Shown here one piece after another: positions 21,156-32,515 of a stretch of DNA of 64,000 nt. Under the pieces are notes generated by a model. It saw nothing but the letters and a program-made list of their open reading frames with translations, ran no database searches and was not told the origin of the DNA. How positions within the stretch are numbered: position 1 is the first letter of the stretch; each line of letters begins with the position of its first letter. The translations under genes and the position numbers were made by a program. Source of the DNA: Nageia nagi (Eukaryota; Pinophyta). Location: the NCBI GenBank assembly GCA_050084985.1, contig JBITNC010000001.1, positions 52,452,001 through 52,516,000 on the forward strand. Reading direction: 5' to 3'.

Positions 21156-21385
21156 TTGATCTTTATGCCAAGAAGCCTGATATACATAAGATAATACTGA
21201 TCACTATGCCGAGAGGCTTGATATATAGATGATAAAACTGATCACTGTGCCAAGAGGCCTGATATATAAGATAAAACTGATCACTGTGTCAAGAGGCCTG
21301 ATATATATATGATAAAACTGATCACTGTCCCAAGAGGCCTGATATATAAGATAAAACTGATCACTATGCCAAGAGGCCTGGAAAA
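21156..21385. repeat. About 40-bp tandem repeats alternating 41 and 39 bp
   Basis: CTGATCACTGTGCCAAGAGG begins at 21197, 21238, 21277, 21318 and 21357, with a weaker first copy at about 21156. The spacing alternates 41, 39, 41, 39, due to GATATATAGATGATAAAA versus GATATATAAGATAAAA, so the real unit is an 80-bp dimer. Confidence 0.92.
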
Positions 21386-21479
21386 TGATTTAAGAACTGA
21401 TATCTGCTCCCAGAGATATGCAAAATAGTGACCTAGGAGCTGGAACTCCATACTAAGGGGGATCCAGTGACTCTTGTTT

Positions 21480-22235
21480 TAACAAAAATAGATCACAGAA
21501 GAGGATCGTAGGTGATCTTCACTGATAGATATGGAGCGTTGGTGCTCCTCTTTTTACATAAAAATGGATCCCCATTTCCTCTGCCATAACATTGGTTAGC
21601 GTGTCTACCCTAATGTTAGTTTCATTAGTATTAGTATGATCATGGTTGTTCACCAAATGATATTTCTGAAGGGCAACTCACCCCCGCTAGTGCTAGCTTC
21701 ATGTTGATTTTTACACCATGGTGCCCCAGTGATAGTAGGGCTTTTTGTTGTATTTTCCTATGCATACATTACTCCTGTGTTATGTTTGGGAATGGGGTTT
21801 TTGTAGATTCCCAAGTTTTTATTATCTGTATGCACAGGAGCTTTTCCTTTTATGTCAGGTTTTTCAAAGGAGATTGCCTTTCTATCTACCAGATCTTGGA
21901 TAATATCTCTGAATTTTTTACATTCACATGTTTTGTGGCCATGAACTCTATGGTATTGGCAAAATCCTCCTATAGTTTTAGTGGCTTGTTGGTTTATAGG
22001 TGGCAATTGAATTAGACCCTTCTTCACCAATGATTGCAACAACTCATTATGATCTTCGGTTGATATTGTTAGTCAATCTATAGCACACTTATAATAGTGT
22101 GTATCATAAGTATTATACCTATTAGGATCTTAGAGTGGTATCCCCCTAGGCCTATATCCCTTTTTTTATCATGCTTTAGACTAGGTTTTGTGTGTTATCT
22201 GCATCTTAGGGTTGTTATTTTGCTAGTGAAAGGAA
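21480..22235 (-). pseudogene. Ty3/gypsy gag fragment, antisense
   Basis: Minus-strand segments read NTYDTHYYKCAID (about 22090-22130), LLQSLVKKGLIQLPP, then FCQYHRVHGHKTCECKKF and FRDIIQDLVDRKAISF (21860-21960). The C-x2-H...GH-x4-C pattern and the IQDLID block are typical of gag/nucleocapsid in Tat/Athila-like plant gypsy elements. The continuous frame 21758-22042 is 94 residues. Neither end nor LTRs can be placed. Confidence 0.75.
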
Positions 22236-22882
22236 AAGAAAATTGAAAAAGTAAAAATATTTTACTCTCTTTCTTTCATTAATGAAATCAAAATCATCCT
22301 TGGGTGGGAGTGATTTATTTCAAAAATATTTTTTTTATTTAATTTGAAAAGGAAAAGGCAAACATTGAAGGGATTAGTTACATCTTGCATACATTTAGTT
22401 GCATCTCATATTAGCTTTATCGTACTTGCATTAAATTCCTCACAAGCCTTGGAAGTATCTAAGGAACATGGATTTCATCACCACAGCCTAACCCACACTT
22501 GGATTTCATCACCAAGGTGGGAGCCCACCTCTTTTGATGATGAGTGTCATTAGAGGTACCTGAGTACCTTTAAAATGATTTACACCCCTAGAGATCGATC
22601 CTTACCCAAAAACAGTTGACTAGATTCATCTCTAGAAAAACTAAAAAGAGTCAAAATTTACATTTGCATTTCAAATTTATCTCATTAACAAGATAATTAC
22701 CCTAATTAGACAAGAATAAAATAGACAAGATAATCACTATTTTTATCTTTCACACTATTGCTATCTTGCATATAGGAATGATGTCTTGAAAAGATCATCT
22801 GGGTTGTGTGCTTTAATGTTGCATCCATTAAAGAAGATCATAAAAAAAATTTATGGTTTGTGTTTATTTGCTTTCACTTGTG
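22236..22882. other. Non-coding, possible remains of the Gypsy-A 5' LTR
   Basis: No coding signal. GATTTCATCACC recurs at 22462 and 22504. Because a primer-site-like sequence follows at 22883, the 5' LTR of Gypsy-A should end here. The matching 3' LTR is not in the window, so this is inference. Confidence 0.35.
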
Positions 22883-22897
22883 TGGCACCATTGGGAA
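22883..22897 (+). other. Probable Gypsy-A primer-binding site (tRNA-Asp type)
   Basis: TGGCACCATTGGGAA resembles TGGCGCCGTTGCCGGGGA, the primer site of many Athila/Tat gypsy elements. Two of the differences are G-to-A as expected from methyl-C decay. It lies 50 bp before the gag frame. Confidence 0.5.
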
Positions 22898-22947
22898 ATT
22901 TGTTTTATGTCATATTGTTTGTTTAAGTATTCACTTGTGTTCCTAGT

Positions 22948-25760
22948 ATGGAAGGTGAATCCCATAGTTCGATAGAGACTAGAACACAATTTAGGGCTGA
23001 ACAAACTAGATCCACACAATCCAACCCTCCTTCTCAACCACCTTCATCTCATATTACTCAACCAATTTCACTTCATGTATTTCAAATATCTCATGTCCCA
23101 TCTTCTTCACCTATACATGCTTCTATCCCATCCCATCAAGAGGATTCATAATTTCATAAAGACTTGCAAGCAAGTCTAGGAAAGAATCCCTTGTATGGTG
23201 ATGCTAGCTCTCCACACCATGTGGAAGCCATTCATGATGACCATCCTACTAAGGAGAAACTATTCTTGAATGATCCTCATATCTAATACCTTTTCCATCA
23301 ATTTAAGGCTAAACACCCCATGTTGCTAACTTGGAAACCAACCCTTGGCCAATTTTGACCACTTCCCTTGGAAGAAGAGATAAGGGTGTCACAACCTTTG
23401 CCTCCTCCTTCCTTTCTCTATGTTGTCAGTATGGCAACTTTATTCCATAACATAAATAAATCTACCCTTCCTAATCCTTATAGTGTCATTTACCATTATG
23501 ATCTTGCCTATGGCAATCATCCACCATCCAACATGCCTTATTCCTCCATTAAACCTCCACCACATGAGCCTCTTAATTCTCCTTATACAAGTTTACACAA
23601 GATTAAGGCCCATAATATTCTTTTCCAACATGAGATACAAAGAAGAAATCAGTCTACTTTTGTTCCTCCTCCTTGGCCTCCTAGCCAAGCTCAATAAGTT
23701 TCATCAAGCTTAACTCAAGCTCCATTGATTTCTCATGTGGACTCTTTAGTCCAATCTTCTAATACACAAGTTGAACTCCCCACTTTAAGACCATCAAGAA
23801 CTCCTCACCATGATGATGAGGAGAGAGACCAAATGTTTGAGTGATATAGGCTTTGAAAAGCCAAACAATTTGCATAATTTGTGGACACCCATCAAGAGCA
23901 AGAGGTAAATATTAATCCATAAGTCTTGAGGATTGCAACCCCTCCCCAAGTTACTATGGTTGAACAACCTTATTTGTATTATCAACAATAGCCTATAGCA
24001 CCTAGAAACATGATTAAACCTAATCCTTAAGAGATCATTCAATTGTATGTGCCACCTAGAGTTTTCCAACCTAGGGTGCACATTAATATGGTTTCTCAAT
24101 CTCCTTGTTCTTCTCAAGTTGTTATACCTACATATGATAATTCTAAAGATATTAATCATACACAAGAATATGTTGGTTCTAAACTTAGGGAGCTTACTTC
24201 TATGCAAAAATATTTCCAATCTTTTCAACAAGTTCAAGATCCATTCCTTGGACAAGCCTAATTTCCTCCTCAAGGTTTTCATAACCAAGTGGCACAAGGG
24301 TTCGTAGCTCAACCCCATTATACACAATAAGTGAATGTTGCCTCAAGATAACCAATTTATCAATTTCAAGGGCAACAACAAGCAAGCAATTCCTATCAAG
24401 CTCCAAGCTATCAGGTTGTTGGATCCTTTCCTCCATCACTCCTCATGATGAGATTCTTAATAATTGCAAGATATGGAGCAAAGGATTAATAACCAAGGCA
24501 ATTCCAAGTTGTCTCATGAATCTATTTGTAATAAACCAATCTATCTATTTGTACCTATAAAGGATTTTCCTTACAAGTTTGAAGTTCCTAAGGTGGATAA
24601 GTTTAAGGGAAATGAAGATCCTAGAGAACATCTAAGGAAATTCAAGTATTCATGGTATATCATAGATAATGATGATATTCTCATGTTAAGGACCTTTCCT
24701 ATGAATTTCATGGGTCAAGCCTTGGATTGGCATAACAACTTGCTGTAGCATAGTATCTTTTCTTTCGAGCATTTGGCTAACCAATTTCTAGATCACTTTG
24801 GGATAAACATAAGAAGAGAGCCTCTATCATAGATTTGATTAAATTATTCCAATTTGATGATGAGTATATATCATATTATATTTGCCATTGGAGAGTGATT
24901 GTGACCGATATGCCATATAGTTTTTCTTAAGAGGAGTTGATCAAGCTATTCTCTAAGAGTTGCAATAAGCACATCTTTTCTATCCTGCAAATTCAAAGGA
25001 ACCTCACCTTTTAATATGCCTTAGCTCAAGCAAAGATTATTGAAGAGGTAAAAATTCAAGAGGGTAAAATAAAGCTAAGAAAAAAGGATAATAATAATAA
25101 TCAAAAGACTCGCAACAATGGTGGGAATCCCAACCAACCTCAACCTAGGCCATGAGTAAACCAAGTTACATATGCAGTTAATCAAGCACAACCAATTCTT
25201 TAGTTAGCACCTCCTAGACAAAGGAATAATAAACCAAGGAATCAATACCGATAATAAGATTAATGACACTATAATCAAGGTAATCAAGCATAGTATAATC
25301 AAGTAAATTGAGGTCATCAAGGGTAGTATAATTAGGGTAATCATGATAATAACCAAGCAAGACCTTCTAGACCACCAAGGAAACCACAACAACAACAAAG
25401 GAATTGGACACCATTAACAGAGCCTATAGAGGATATACTCAAGAAGATCCTAGAGGTAAGATTAGTTACACTTCCCAAGATAAGACAAGAGGACCCTAAT
25501 GGTGCACGACCATAATGGTATAAGGAAGATGAGTTTTTTGCCCTTCCATCATCAACAAGGGCATGCAACTAATAAGTGTCAACATTTGAGAGCCATGATT
25601 TGAAGATTAATTGATGATGGTCTTGTATCCATAGGAACAACCCAAGATTAACCTAATCAATATTTAGGGGCATATCAAAATCATTTTACAATGCATGGTC
25701 CTAATGTAAACCAAGTGAGTACCATGGCGTCCACATTAAGATAAGTAATGCATGGTGATT
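22948..25760 (+). pseudogene. Gypsy-A gag (pseudogene)
   Basis: The start is ATG at 22948, then a Pro/Ser/Gln-rich region to about 24440. The gag core at 24464-24830 reads FKGNEDPREHLRKFKYSWY, MLRTFPMNFMGQALDWHNNL and FEHLANQFLDHFG, the standard Retrotrans_gag pattern. A nucleocapsid-like motif HHQQGHATNKCQHL with RLIDDGLVSIG follows at 25545-25640. Gag builds the particle and binds RNA. Frames change between 24261 and 24464, and stops are frequent, many at TAA/TAG where CAA/CAG would fit the Gln-rich context. It belongs to the same element as 26020-27250 and 47161-48055. Confidence 0.82.
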
Positions 25761-26019
25761 CTTTACCCACTAAGTGTATCGGTATAATGGGAATCAAGTC
25801 AATTCATGCTACCACTTGTACAATAAGGGAGGTGAGAGAGCACCCCCTAGAGACACAAGAGCATAGTAGCCTACACAGCCAGTTAACATCCAAGTCTCAT
25901 CTCAACCTTCCAGACTAGCTATTACAGTTCAAAATCAATTGGAACAACAATTGTGGTTAACTCCTACTAAGTTATCCTTATGGTATTTATTTCAATAATC
26001 TAAGGCTCATTACGATGCC
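25761..26019 (+). other. Gypsy-A gag-pol linker
   Basis: Coding remnants without recognisable domain, between nucleocapsid and protease. Confidence 0.4.
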
Positions 26020-27245
26020 TTGAATGATATACTTAAGACCATTGAGTTATCTAACAATGATCCTAGTGCTTTTGTGGATTTTTATTTGGTAGTTCAAGAC
26101 TATATGAGGCCTTTTATCACTTTATACATGGATGAGGTATATAACACTCCCAAATCATATAAGAAACATCCAACTATCTATATTATTGCAAACATTGATG
26201 GAAAAGGAGTTAAGAGCATCATGATTGATGAATGGTCATATATTAATATGGTATCTACAACAATGCTTTATAACCTTGGTATTCCTATGTCTTATTTGAG
26301 TGCTCCCACTTTGGCCATCAAGGCATTTAGTAATACTTTTTCTACAACTTTGGGAGTAGTTATGATTTCTATTAGGGTCAAAGTGAGATTAGTTCCTACA
26401 CCTTGCCATGTTGTTGAGGGTGAGATGTAGTATCATATTATTTTGGGCCAACCTTGGATTAATGAAATGGATGGTGTTTCCTCCTTAAGACATGGTTGCT
26501 TCAAGTATCTGTATGGTGGTAAGACTCATTGTATTCCAATAGACCCTACCCCCTTTATCCATTGCAACCTTATTCAAGTTTCTAAACCATTTTCTATGCT
26601 AATTTTGTTTCCCATAACTATCCTTGTGAACAATAATCCCAATAAAGCATTATCTAGTTCATAAGGTCCCTAATCCTCACATTCTCATCCTATTCCATCT
26701 CTTGGGTTGCAACCTCTTTCATCATCATCATCTTTATTAGATGCACCTCACCCTACATACCCTAATGGTAAATTTTCCATTGAGTCTTCATTGTCATAGT
26801 CATCAAGTTCTAGGCCTTAGGTAAATAAGTCTCAACCCACATCCTCTAAACCTCAATCTTATAATCAAGTTCTCCCACTTTTTGACCTTTATCAATCATC
26901 AAAAATGCCATCTTGACCTTCTCAAGAGGAAGAGTTTCATGTTTAAACCTTTGATCATGTCACCCAGGATAGGGATGATGATGATGATGATTCTAATTTT
27001 TACCCTATGTTGGTGTAATATGCTAACCTTGGTTTGGAGGAATATAATATTGAGGATGTATCATGTAATGTTGATTTAGTCAAGGATTTTGACCAACCTC
27101 ATGATGCTTCCATCACCATTGGATCCATCATTCCTTTAGGATGAAGTCCCAAATAACCATTTTTTATTTATGTTGGTGTTGATTTTCTATCTAATATCAT
27201 TTTTGATCATCCTTTGAAAGAAATATTTTATGCTAAAGTCGATTA
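26020..27245 (+). pseudogene. Gypsy-A protease and linker, cut by Gypsy-B
   Basis: 26020-26430 reads PTIYIIANIDGKGVKSIMID, then LYNLGIPMSYL and, after one stop, HIILGQPWINEMDGVSS. This is the retropepsin pattern of Tat-like gypsy elements. The catalytic D-T/S-G is degraded to D-E-W, so it would be inactive. An acidic linker continues to 27245, where Gypsy-B has inserted. The frame (phase 1) resumes correctly after removal of Gypsy-B plus one 5-bp duplicate (19910 bp), in the G-patch region at 47200. Confidence 0.8.
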
Positions 27246-27250
27246 CTTAT
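27246..27250. repeat. Left target-site duplication of Gypsy-B (CTTAT)
   Basis: CTTAT directly precedes the 5' LTR and recurs directly after the 3' LTR at 47156-47160. Confidence 0.92.
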
Positions 27251-29315
27251 TGTATTCCTTTAGAATTACATTATAAAATTGGGGTAATTCTATTATTTTT
27301 CATTCTCTATTCTTTATTCTTTAGTCCCTAGGAGCTGTATATATAAGAATGCCCAGAAGGGATACCATTCTCTTAGAGTCTCTAAGACTTGTAAGTTTTT
27401 GTATTCTTTCATTTTTATTAATCCCTTCTCTTCTCATTACCTTCCCTTAATGTGTTGGGAGTCATGTATACAATAGTACCTAGGAGTCATATTATTTTCT
27501 TAGTAGTTGGGAATTATGTGAATAAGGATACCTAGGAGTTACGTCAAATAGGAGTTATGTCATTCTTTATTCTTTTATTATTTAGGACTTAAGAGTTAAG
27601 AGAACCTAGGAGTTATGCCATATTCTTAAAAATACTCAAAGGAATTATCAAAAAATACCTAAGTCATGTATACAAGACTATCTGAGAGTTATATTTATTA
27701 CCTTAGGACCTTCAAAAATTGTTGACACAAGTGTCCAAGACTTGCATAAATTTAGAGCTAGATTTTTTAAGAACATCAACAAAGCCTAATGATTTTGAGA
27801 CATGACATCATATTTTTTGGTAAAAATCAACAGGTCCTAGTGGAATTAGAACATCAACAGAGCCCAGTAATTTTGAGACATGATGTCACATTTTTTGATA
27901 AAATCAATGGGTCCTAATAGATATAGAACATTAATAGAGCTAGATGATTTTAAGAAATGATATCACATTTTTTGGTGAAAATCAGTAGGTCTTGGAGTAA
28001 GCAATGGCAGGTGTAGAATTCTAAAGAACATCAATAGAGCCAATTGATTTTGAGAGATGATGTCACATTTTTTGGGTAAAAATTAGCAGGTCACAGAGGA
28101 GCCAGAATATCAATAGTGCCCATTGATTTTGAGAGATGATGTCATGATTTTGGCTAAAATCAACAAGTCCCAGTAGAACCTTATCATTGACAGAGCTTGG
28201 AAGAAGAACATCAAGCTTGCTAAGTAAGTGTAAGAGTGATGCATGAGAAAGAACACCCAAGTCCACTTCATCTTAAGTGTTTGACCCATGGAGCCCTATT
28301 AATATGTTAACATTAACTCATTTCTATATAATAGTGGTAATTATTCTTGAACCAAGTGAACATAATATTTATCAACCACCATTACTTTGATTACTAACAT
28401 CCATAGTAGAGATCATAAAGATTACAAAGAAGTAGATAGCAACTAACAAAGCATAATACCAAATCATACCAATCAATGTGCAATCAAATAACTACTCAAT
28501 TAACTATAGTGCTATCTTTAATCAGCTATAGTGCTATCTTTAATTAGCTATAGTGCTATATTCAATCAGCTACAAGATCAAAGAAGGAGCAACCAATGAC
28601 ATCTTAGAAGGATTGCAGTTCTATGGACATGACTATTCAAAAATTGCAAATTCTCATATGGTTATGTTGATTAGTACTTATTCACTATGTAATCTAGCAT
28701 AGTTGTAGCATTTATGTAAATAGTGTTATTTTAGTTGTTTCATTCAATGCTTGCAGTTATGTATATTAATGAAACTCAACCACCCAAGGAGGGAGGGAAG
28801 TTGTATAAATAGCTAGCTTTTAGAAATAAAAAGGTTGTACATTTTAGCAAATTTATCCAAATCTGTAAGAGCTATTCACATATGATAATACAAATAGATA
28901 ATGCTTTTCCCTCTTGCAACAAAGTGGCTATTATTGCTTTTGTAAATGTTATGTGTGAAAAGTTTTCTTCAAATTATGGCTATGTATTATGATTGCAAGA
29001 CCCCAAGTGCGACATACTTTACTATTCTTAATCTTGGCTATGGATTGATGCCTATGTTGCAATGCTTGAGTTGTAAATTTCTTATTTTAGCTATTTATTT
29101 ACTTAGCTCTTTCCTATAACTCTTCATCTTTTTATTCTTTTATTACTACTTTTAACCTTAAATATATATAGGAACTGACCTATAAATCAGACATTGAGCA
29201 AAAAATAGCACAAGTGCATCCCCACCACTTTTTGCTCTTTCAAGGAACCTACCATTATGGGAAGTGGAGAACACAACCAGACCAAACCCTTAAGGTTACA
29301 CTATATTGATCAATA
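27251..29315 (+). repeat. Gypsy-B 5' LTR (2065 bp)
   Basis: Starts TGTATTCC and ends GATCAATA (CA in the partner). It holds a promoter-like TATAAATA at 28804-28811. There are five degenerate copies of a 77-100 bp unit (GATTTTGAGACATGATGTCA, then TTTTTTGGTAAAAATCA) at 27785-28200, and three 22-bp units (TATAGTGCTATCTTTAATCAGC) from 28505. The 3' LTR has one fewer 22-bp unit, part of the 65-bp length difference. Confidence 0.93.
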
Positions 29316-29607
29316 GTAGCCAGTTCTATTTTTGGCATTCTCAATGGGATTTGAGTTAAATTATATATTTAGTGAGCATTGTTAGGCTTGATAGCCTCAT
29401 CTAGTTGGCTATCAATTGAATCCTTTAAGATTATAAGGTTCTTATAACCTTATTGGTGACTCTACTATTAACCAATCAATGTTTTGAACCTTGGCACCTC
29501 CAAAATGTAAACTAACTAGAAGTAGTGCTAGAAATTATTTTAGATAGCCTAGGTTTCAAGAGCTATCAGTTCCTCATAGGAGGACTAGGTGAAAGATTTT
29601 TTAGATT
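29316..29607 (+). other. Gypsy-B leader with a possible primer site
   Basis: Non-coding. TGGCATTCTCAATGGGA at 29333-29349 lies 17 bases after the LTR and is the only primer-site-like word. I cannot name the tRNA. Confidence 0.4.
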
Positions 29608-31100
29608 ATGTCTCCTTTGGTCCCTTTAAGGGAAACCCCTTTATCAGTTGTATTTGACTCATTCCTAGAAAATCCTTCATCTTCTGTACATTCTCTAAGT
29701 ATGGCTCAACCAACAAATTTTTCTACCTGGAATAATAGTCATCCTTTGGTTGTAGCTGCTAATTCACCTCCTATACCTCAAGTAGCTTTTAAAGTTTTGC
29801 CTAAGTATGATGGATCTAAAAATATGCCATATGAGTATTATCAAGATGTATCTCTATTGGCCTCAAGCTTCAATATTACTGATGAAACCATGATGACTAG
29901 ACTACTATCACACTCTTTTGAAGGCAAAGCAACCAAGTGGTCTAGAACTCTTACCCCCCAATCTATAAATTCATGGGGAGAGTTATGTCAGGCTTTAATT
30001 AAAATATTTTTTGCAGATGGTGATGATAGCACATTTCTTAGCCTCATAGCATGTATCAAAAGACATCCTTATGTATCTATTGATAATTTTAATATCAAAT
30101 TTGAAATAATATGGAATTCCATACTAGCAAGGATTAGACCAACAAATACACAAGATTTGGTGTATTATAGGAAAGCTTTTATTTCTAACCTCAATATGCT
30201 TATTGTTATGTTAGAAGACACATTCCTAGATGTTTATTAGATAGCAAAAACTACAGAACATACCCTGATGTCCTTTGGTAAAATGTAGCCTAAAATAATC
30301 ATGCCTGTATTTCCAAATTTACCTCTCAAATGGGCTCTACAAATAGGTCACATTAGAGTTTTGGCCTTACCACCTCCTCCCAAAGCTATTATCCAAAATT
30401 AGCTACCAACATACCCCCTCTTACATCCATAAGTATTGGTACTGGACCTAAATCTCAAGAAGAAGAGAGAATAAGATAGTTGGAGGTAAATATTAGAAAT
30501 CTAACTAATAAGCTCACTCTACAAGAAAGGTAGAATCATGGTTTTAATTATAGAGTATACTATAATCAGTATCAACCAAGATTCTAGTCCAAGGTCAACT
30601 AGATAGAATAATCAAATCCTCCTAAAATAATTGAGAATGTTGTTATAAATAGTTCTATAGATAGTGTTCCTTTGAGTATTATAGAATGATGTCCACCATG
30701 GTTAGCTCCTCATTTTCCAAATTCATGTGTAATGTATCAACATTAGTATTTGGGGTTACATTCTGACCATATGGTAGAACCTACTTCAAATCCTATTGTT
30801 GATCTCACAATGGTCAACTTTTGGATTCTGAAATATGTTGAAGTATAAGCAATTTATGTTCAAACTAGAGCAACTTCTTTAGCAGCTCCATAATAGCCTC
30901 AAGCCAATCAGCAATATCAAGCTTCCACTCAAGCCCAACCTGAACCTAAGAAAGTTAAGGCTCTCTTACCTCAACCTCAAAACCAACATCATCAAGTCCC
31001 ATTTAATCTAGGTACTATTCCATCAAACTTGGGTGCTAATGCCTCGGTGAAACAAACCCCATTGTAATGAGAAAAGAAGTCCCAGAGAAAGAAAGACCTG
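29608..31100 (+). pseudogene. Gypsy-B gag (pseudogene; first 210 codons open)
   Basis: The ATG at 29608 opens 210 codons. They contain FKVLPKYDGSKNMPYEYYQD, MTRLLSHSFEGKATKWSRTL and INSWGELCQALIKIFF, the Retrotrans_gag pattern (a W about 20 residues before SW.EL...F..FF). A TAG ends the open part, but coding character continues with stops to about 31100 (Gln/Pro-rich QPQANQQYQASTQAQPEPKK). It makes the particle shell. The frame is +1 relative to pol, which lies in phase 2. Confidence 0.82.
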
Positions 31101-31339
31101 GTACATTGAGATATCCTTTCATAATTATTTATCATAAAAAAAAGGTTACTCAACATTTTAGAACACATTAGCAAGTGAAATAAAGTAATTCCATCCTATA
31201 TGCTCCCTATAATATTATGGAAAAATTGAAAAAAACTCTTTCTAGGATGACTATGTTTGATGTATTAAAGATACCAGGTCAATTAGATCTTTTGCAATAA
31301 GCTTTAAAATTAAGAAATAGTAAGAAGAGGATAAATGAA

Positions 31340-31740
31340 GAGAATCCTATCTATGCTATGTCTAAAGTTATCCCTCTAGCTCCAATAGGTATAACAAGAC
31401 CCTCATCGTTCTATTTATCCCTAAGGCTAGAAGGTTGGGTAGTGAACAATTGTATGATAGATACCAGAGCTACAATAACTGTTATCCCTAAAGCTATTGT
31501 AGACAAAATGAAGTTGTCTATTACAAGATGCATTGATAGAGTCATACAATTAGATTCTTTCTTAGTGGATGTGGTAAGTAGTGCTAAAGGTATTTAAATA
31601 ACCTTGAATGCCTTCCCTAATATTCATGTTGTCTAAGACATTATTGTAGTTGATCTTCCACCTTTATTTGGAATATGTCTTTCCAGAGAATTTACTGCTA
31701 AATTAGAAGGGTACCTAGCCTTATACTATAATCATATGTT
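31340..31740 (+). pseudogene. Gypsy-B protease (retropepsin-like, degraded)
   Basis: 31358-31597 reads LRLEGWVVNNCMIDTRATIT, then VIPKAIVDKMKLS. The retropepsin D-T-G appears as D-T-R, so the glycine is lost. After a stop, DIIVVDLPPLFGICLSREF matches the flap and C-terminal part of gypsy proteases (ILGRDW-like position). It would cleave Gag-Pol. It shares phase with the following RNase H and RT. Confidence 0.72.
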
Positions 31741-32017
31741 AGACTATAATCATCTTCTGCTTCCTTTCCAAAAAAAATAGGTGAAGATTCTAAATGAAGG
31801 CACTAAAATTGTCCATCTCAAGAGGATCAATGAACTAAACTACATGAATGATCCATAACTAGTGGATATATTTGAAAGTGACATACTAAGGGAATCACTA
31901 CTAACAACTAAATTTTTTTTAGCAAATGATCTAAATTATTAAGTCACAAATGCTAGCATGGGAAATTATTGTGTATACGAGAAAGTTCAGCCAATCTTAG
32001 CCATTATTGATAAAGTA

Positions 32018-32452
32018 CATGAGGTATGGATGATATATTTTGATGGTTCTCAATGTAGATATGGATGTGGAGCTGGAGTGGTCTTCAAATCTCCAAACGG
32101 GACTACCAAAAGATTCTCCTTTTGATTTACATAGACCTATATAAATAATGATGCTAAATATGAAGCCCTTTATTTAGGGTTATCTAAAGTAATCAATATA
32201 GGCATTAGATGCCTAATTATCCATGGTGATTTTGAATTGGTCATCAAGCAAGTTAGAAATCAAATCAGTGCAAAACATCATTACCTGAAGAACTACAAGA
32301 ATAGAGTGTGGGATTTATTGAAGTCATTTTTGGCTATCAATTTTATATTTGTTCCTAGAAGGCACAACCAAATAGCTGATACACTTGTTGGAAGAGGGGC
32401 ATGCTATAATCCTTCTCATTATAAAAGAGGAGCTCTTGAAGTCAAAGTTTAG
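32018..32452 (+). pseudogene. Gypsy-B archaeal-type RNase H (aRNH), placed between protease and RT
   Basis: The frame reads WMIYFDGSQCRYGCGAGVVF, NNDAKYEALYLGLSKVINIG, CLIIHGDFELVIKQVRNQIS and RRHNQIADTLV. This is the archaeal/plant type-I RNase H pattern (..DGS...GAG..., NN.A.YEAL..GL, ..D..LV..Q, ...N..AD.L.). The four acidic catalytic positions (D in YFDGS, E in KYEAL, D in HGDFE, D in IADTL) are all present. RNase H removes RNA from the RNA-DNA hybrid during reverse transcription. In Tat elements the extra aRNH usually follows the normal RNase H, whereas here it precedes RT. Two stops near 32130 (FSF*FT*TYI) disable it. Confidence 0.85.
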
Positions 32453-32515
32453 TGTAAGCCTTTAGTACCTGATGCTACAAACTTTTGGTAAGTATTTGAC
32501 TCTGATGAGCATATT

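Noticed and set aside
20661-21385. CRISPR-like array
   Set aside because: Units are directly adjacent without unique spacers, and the context is a plant nuclear repeat region.
23794-24439. Minus-strand open frames opposite Gypsy-A gag
   Set aside because: The plus strand carries the recognisable gag of the element; the minus frames are shadows of a Gln-rich region.
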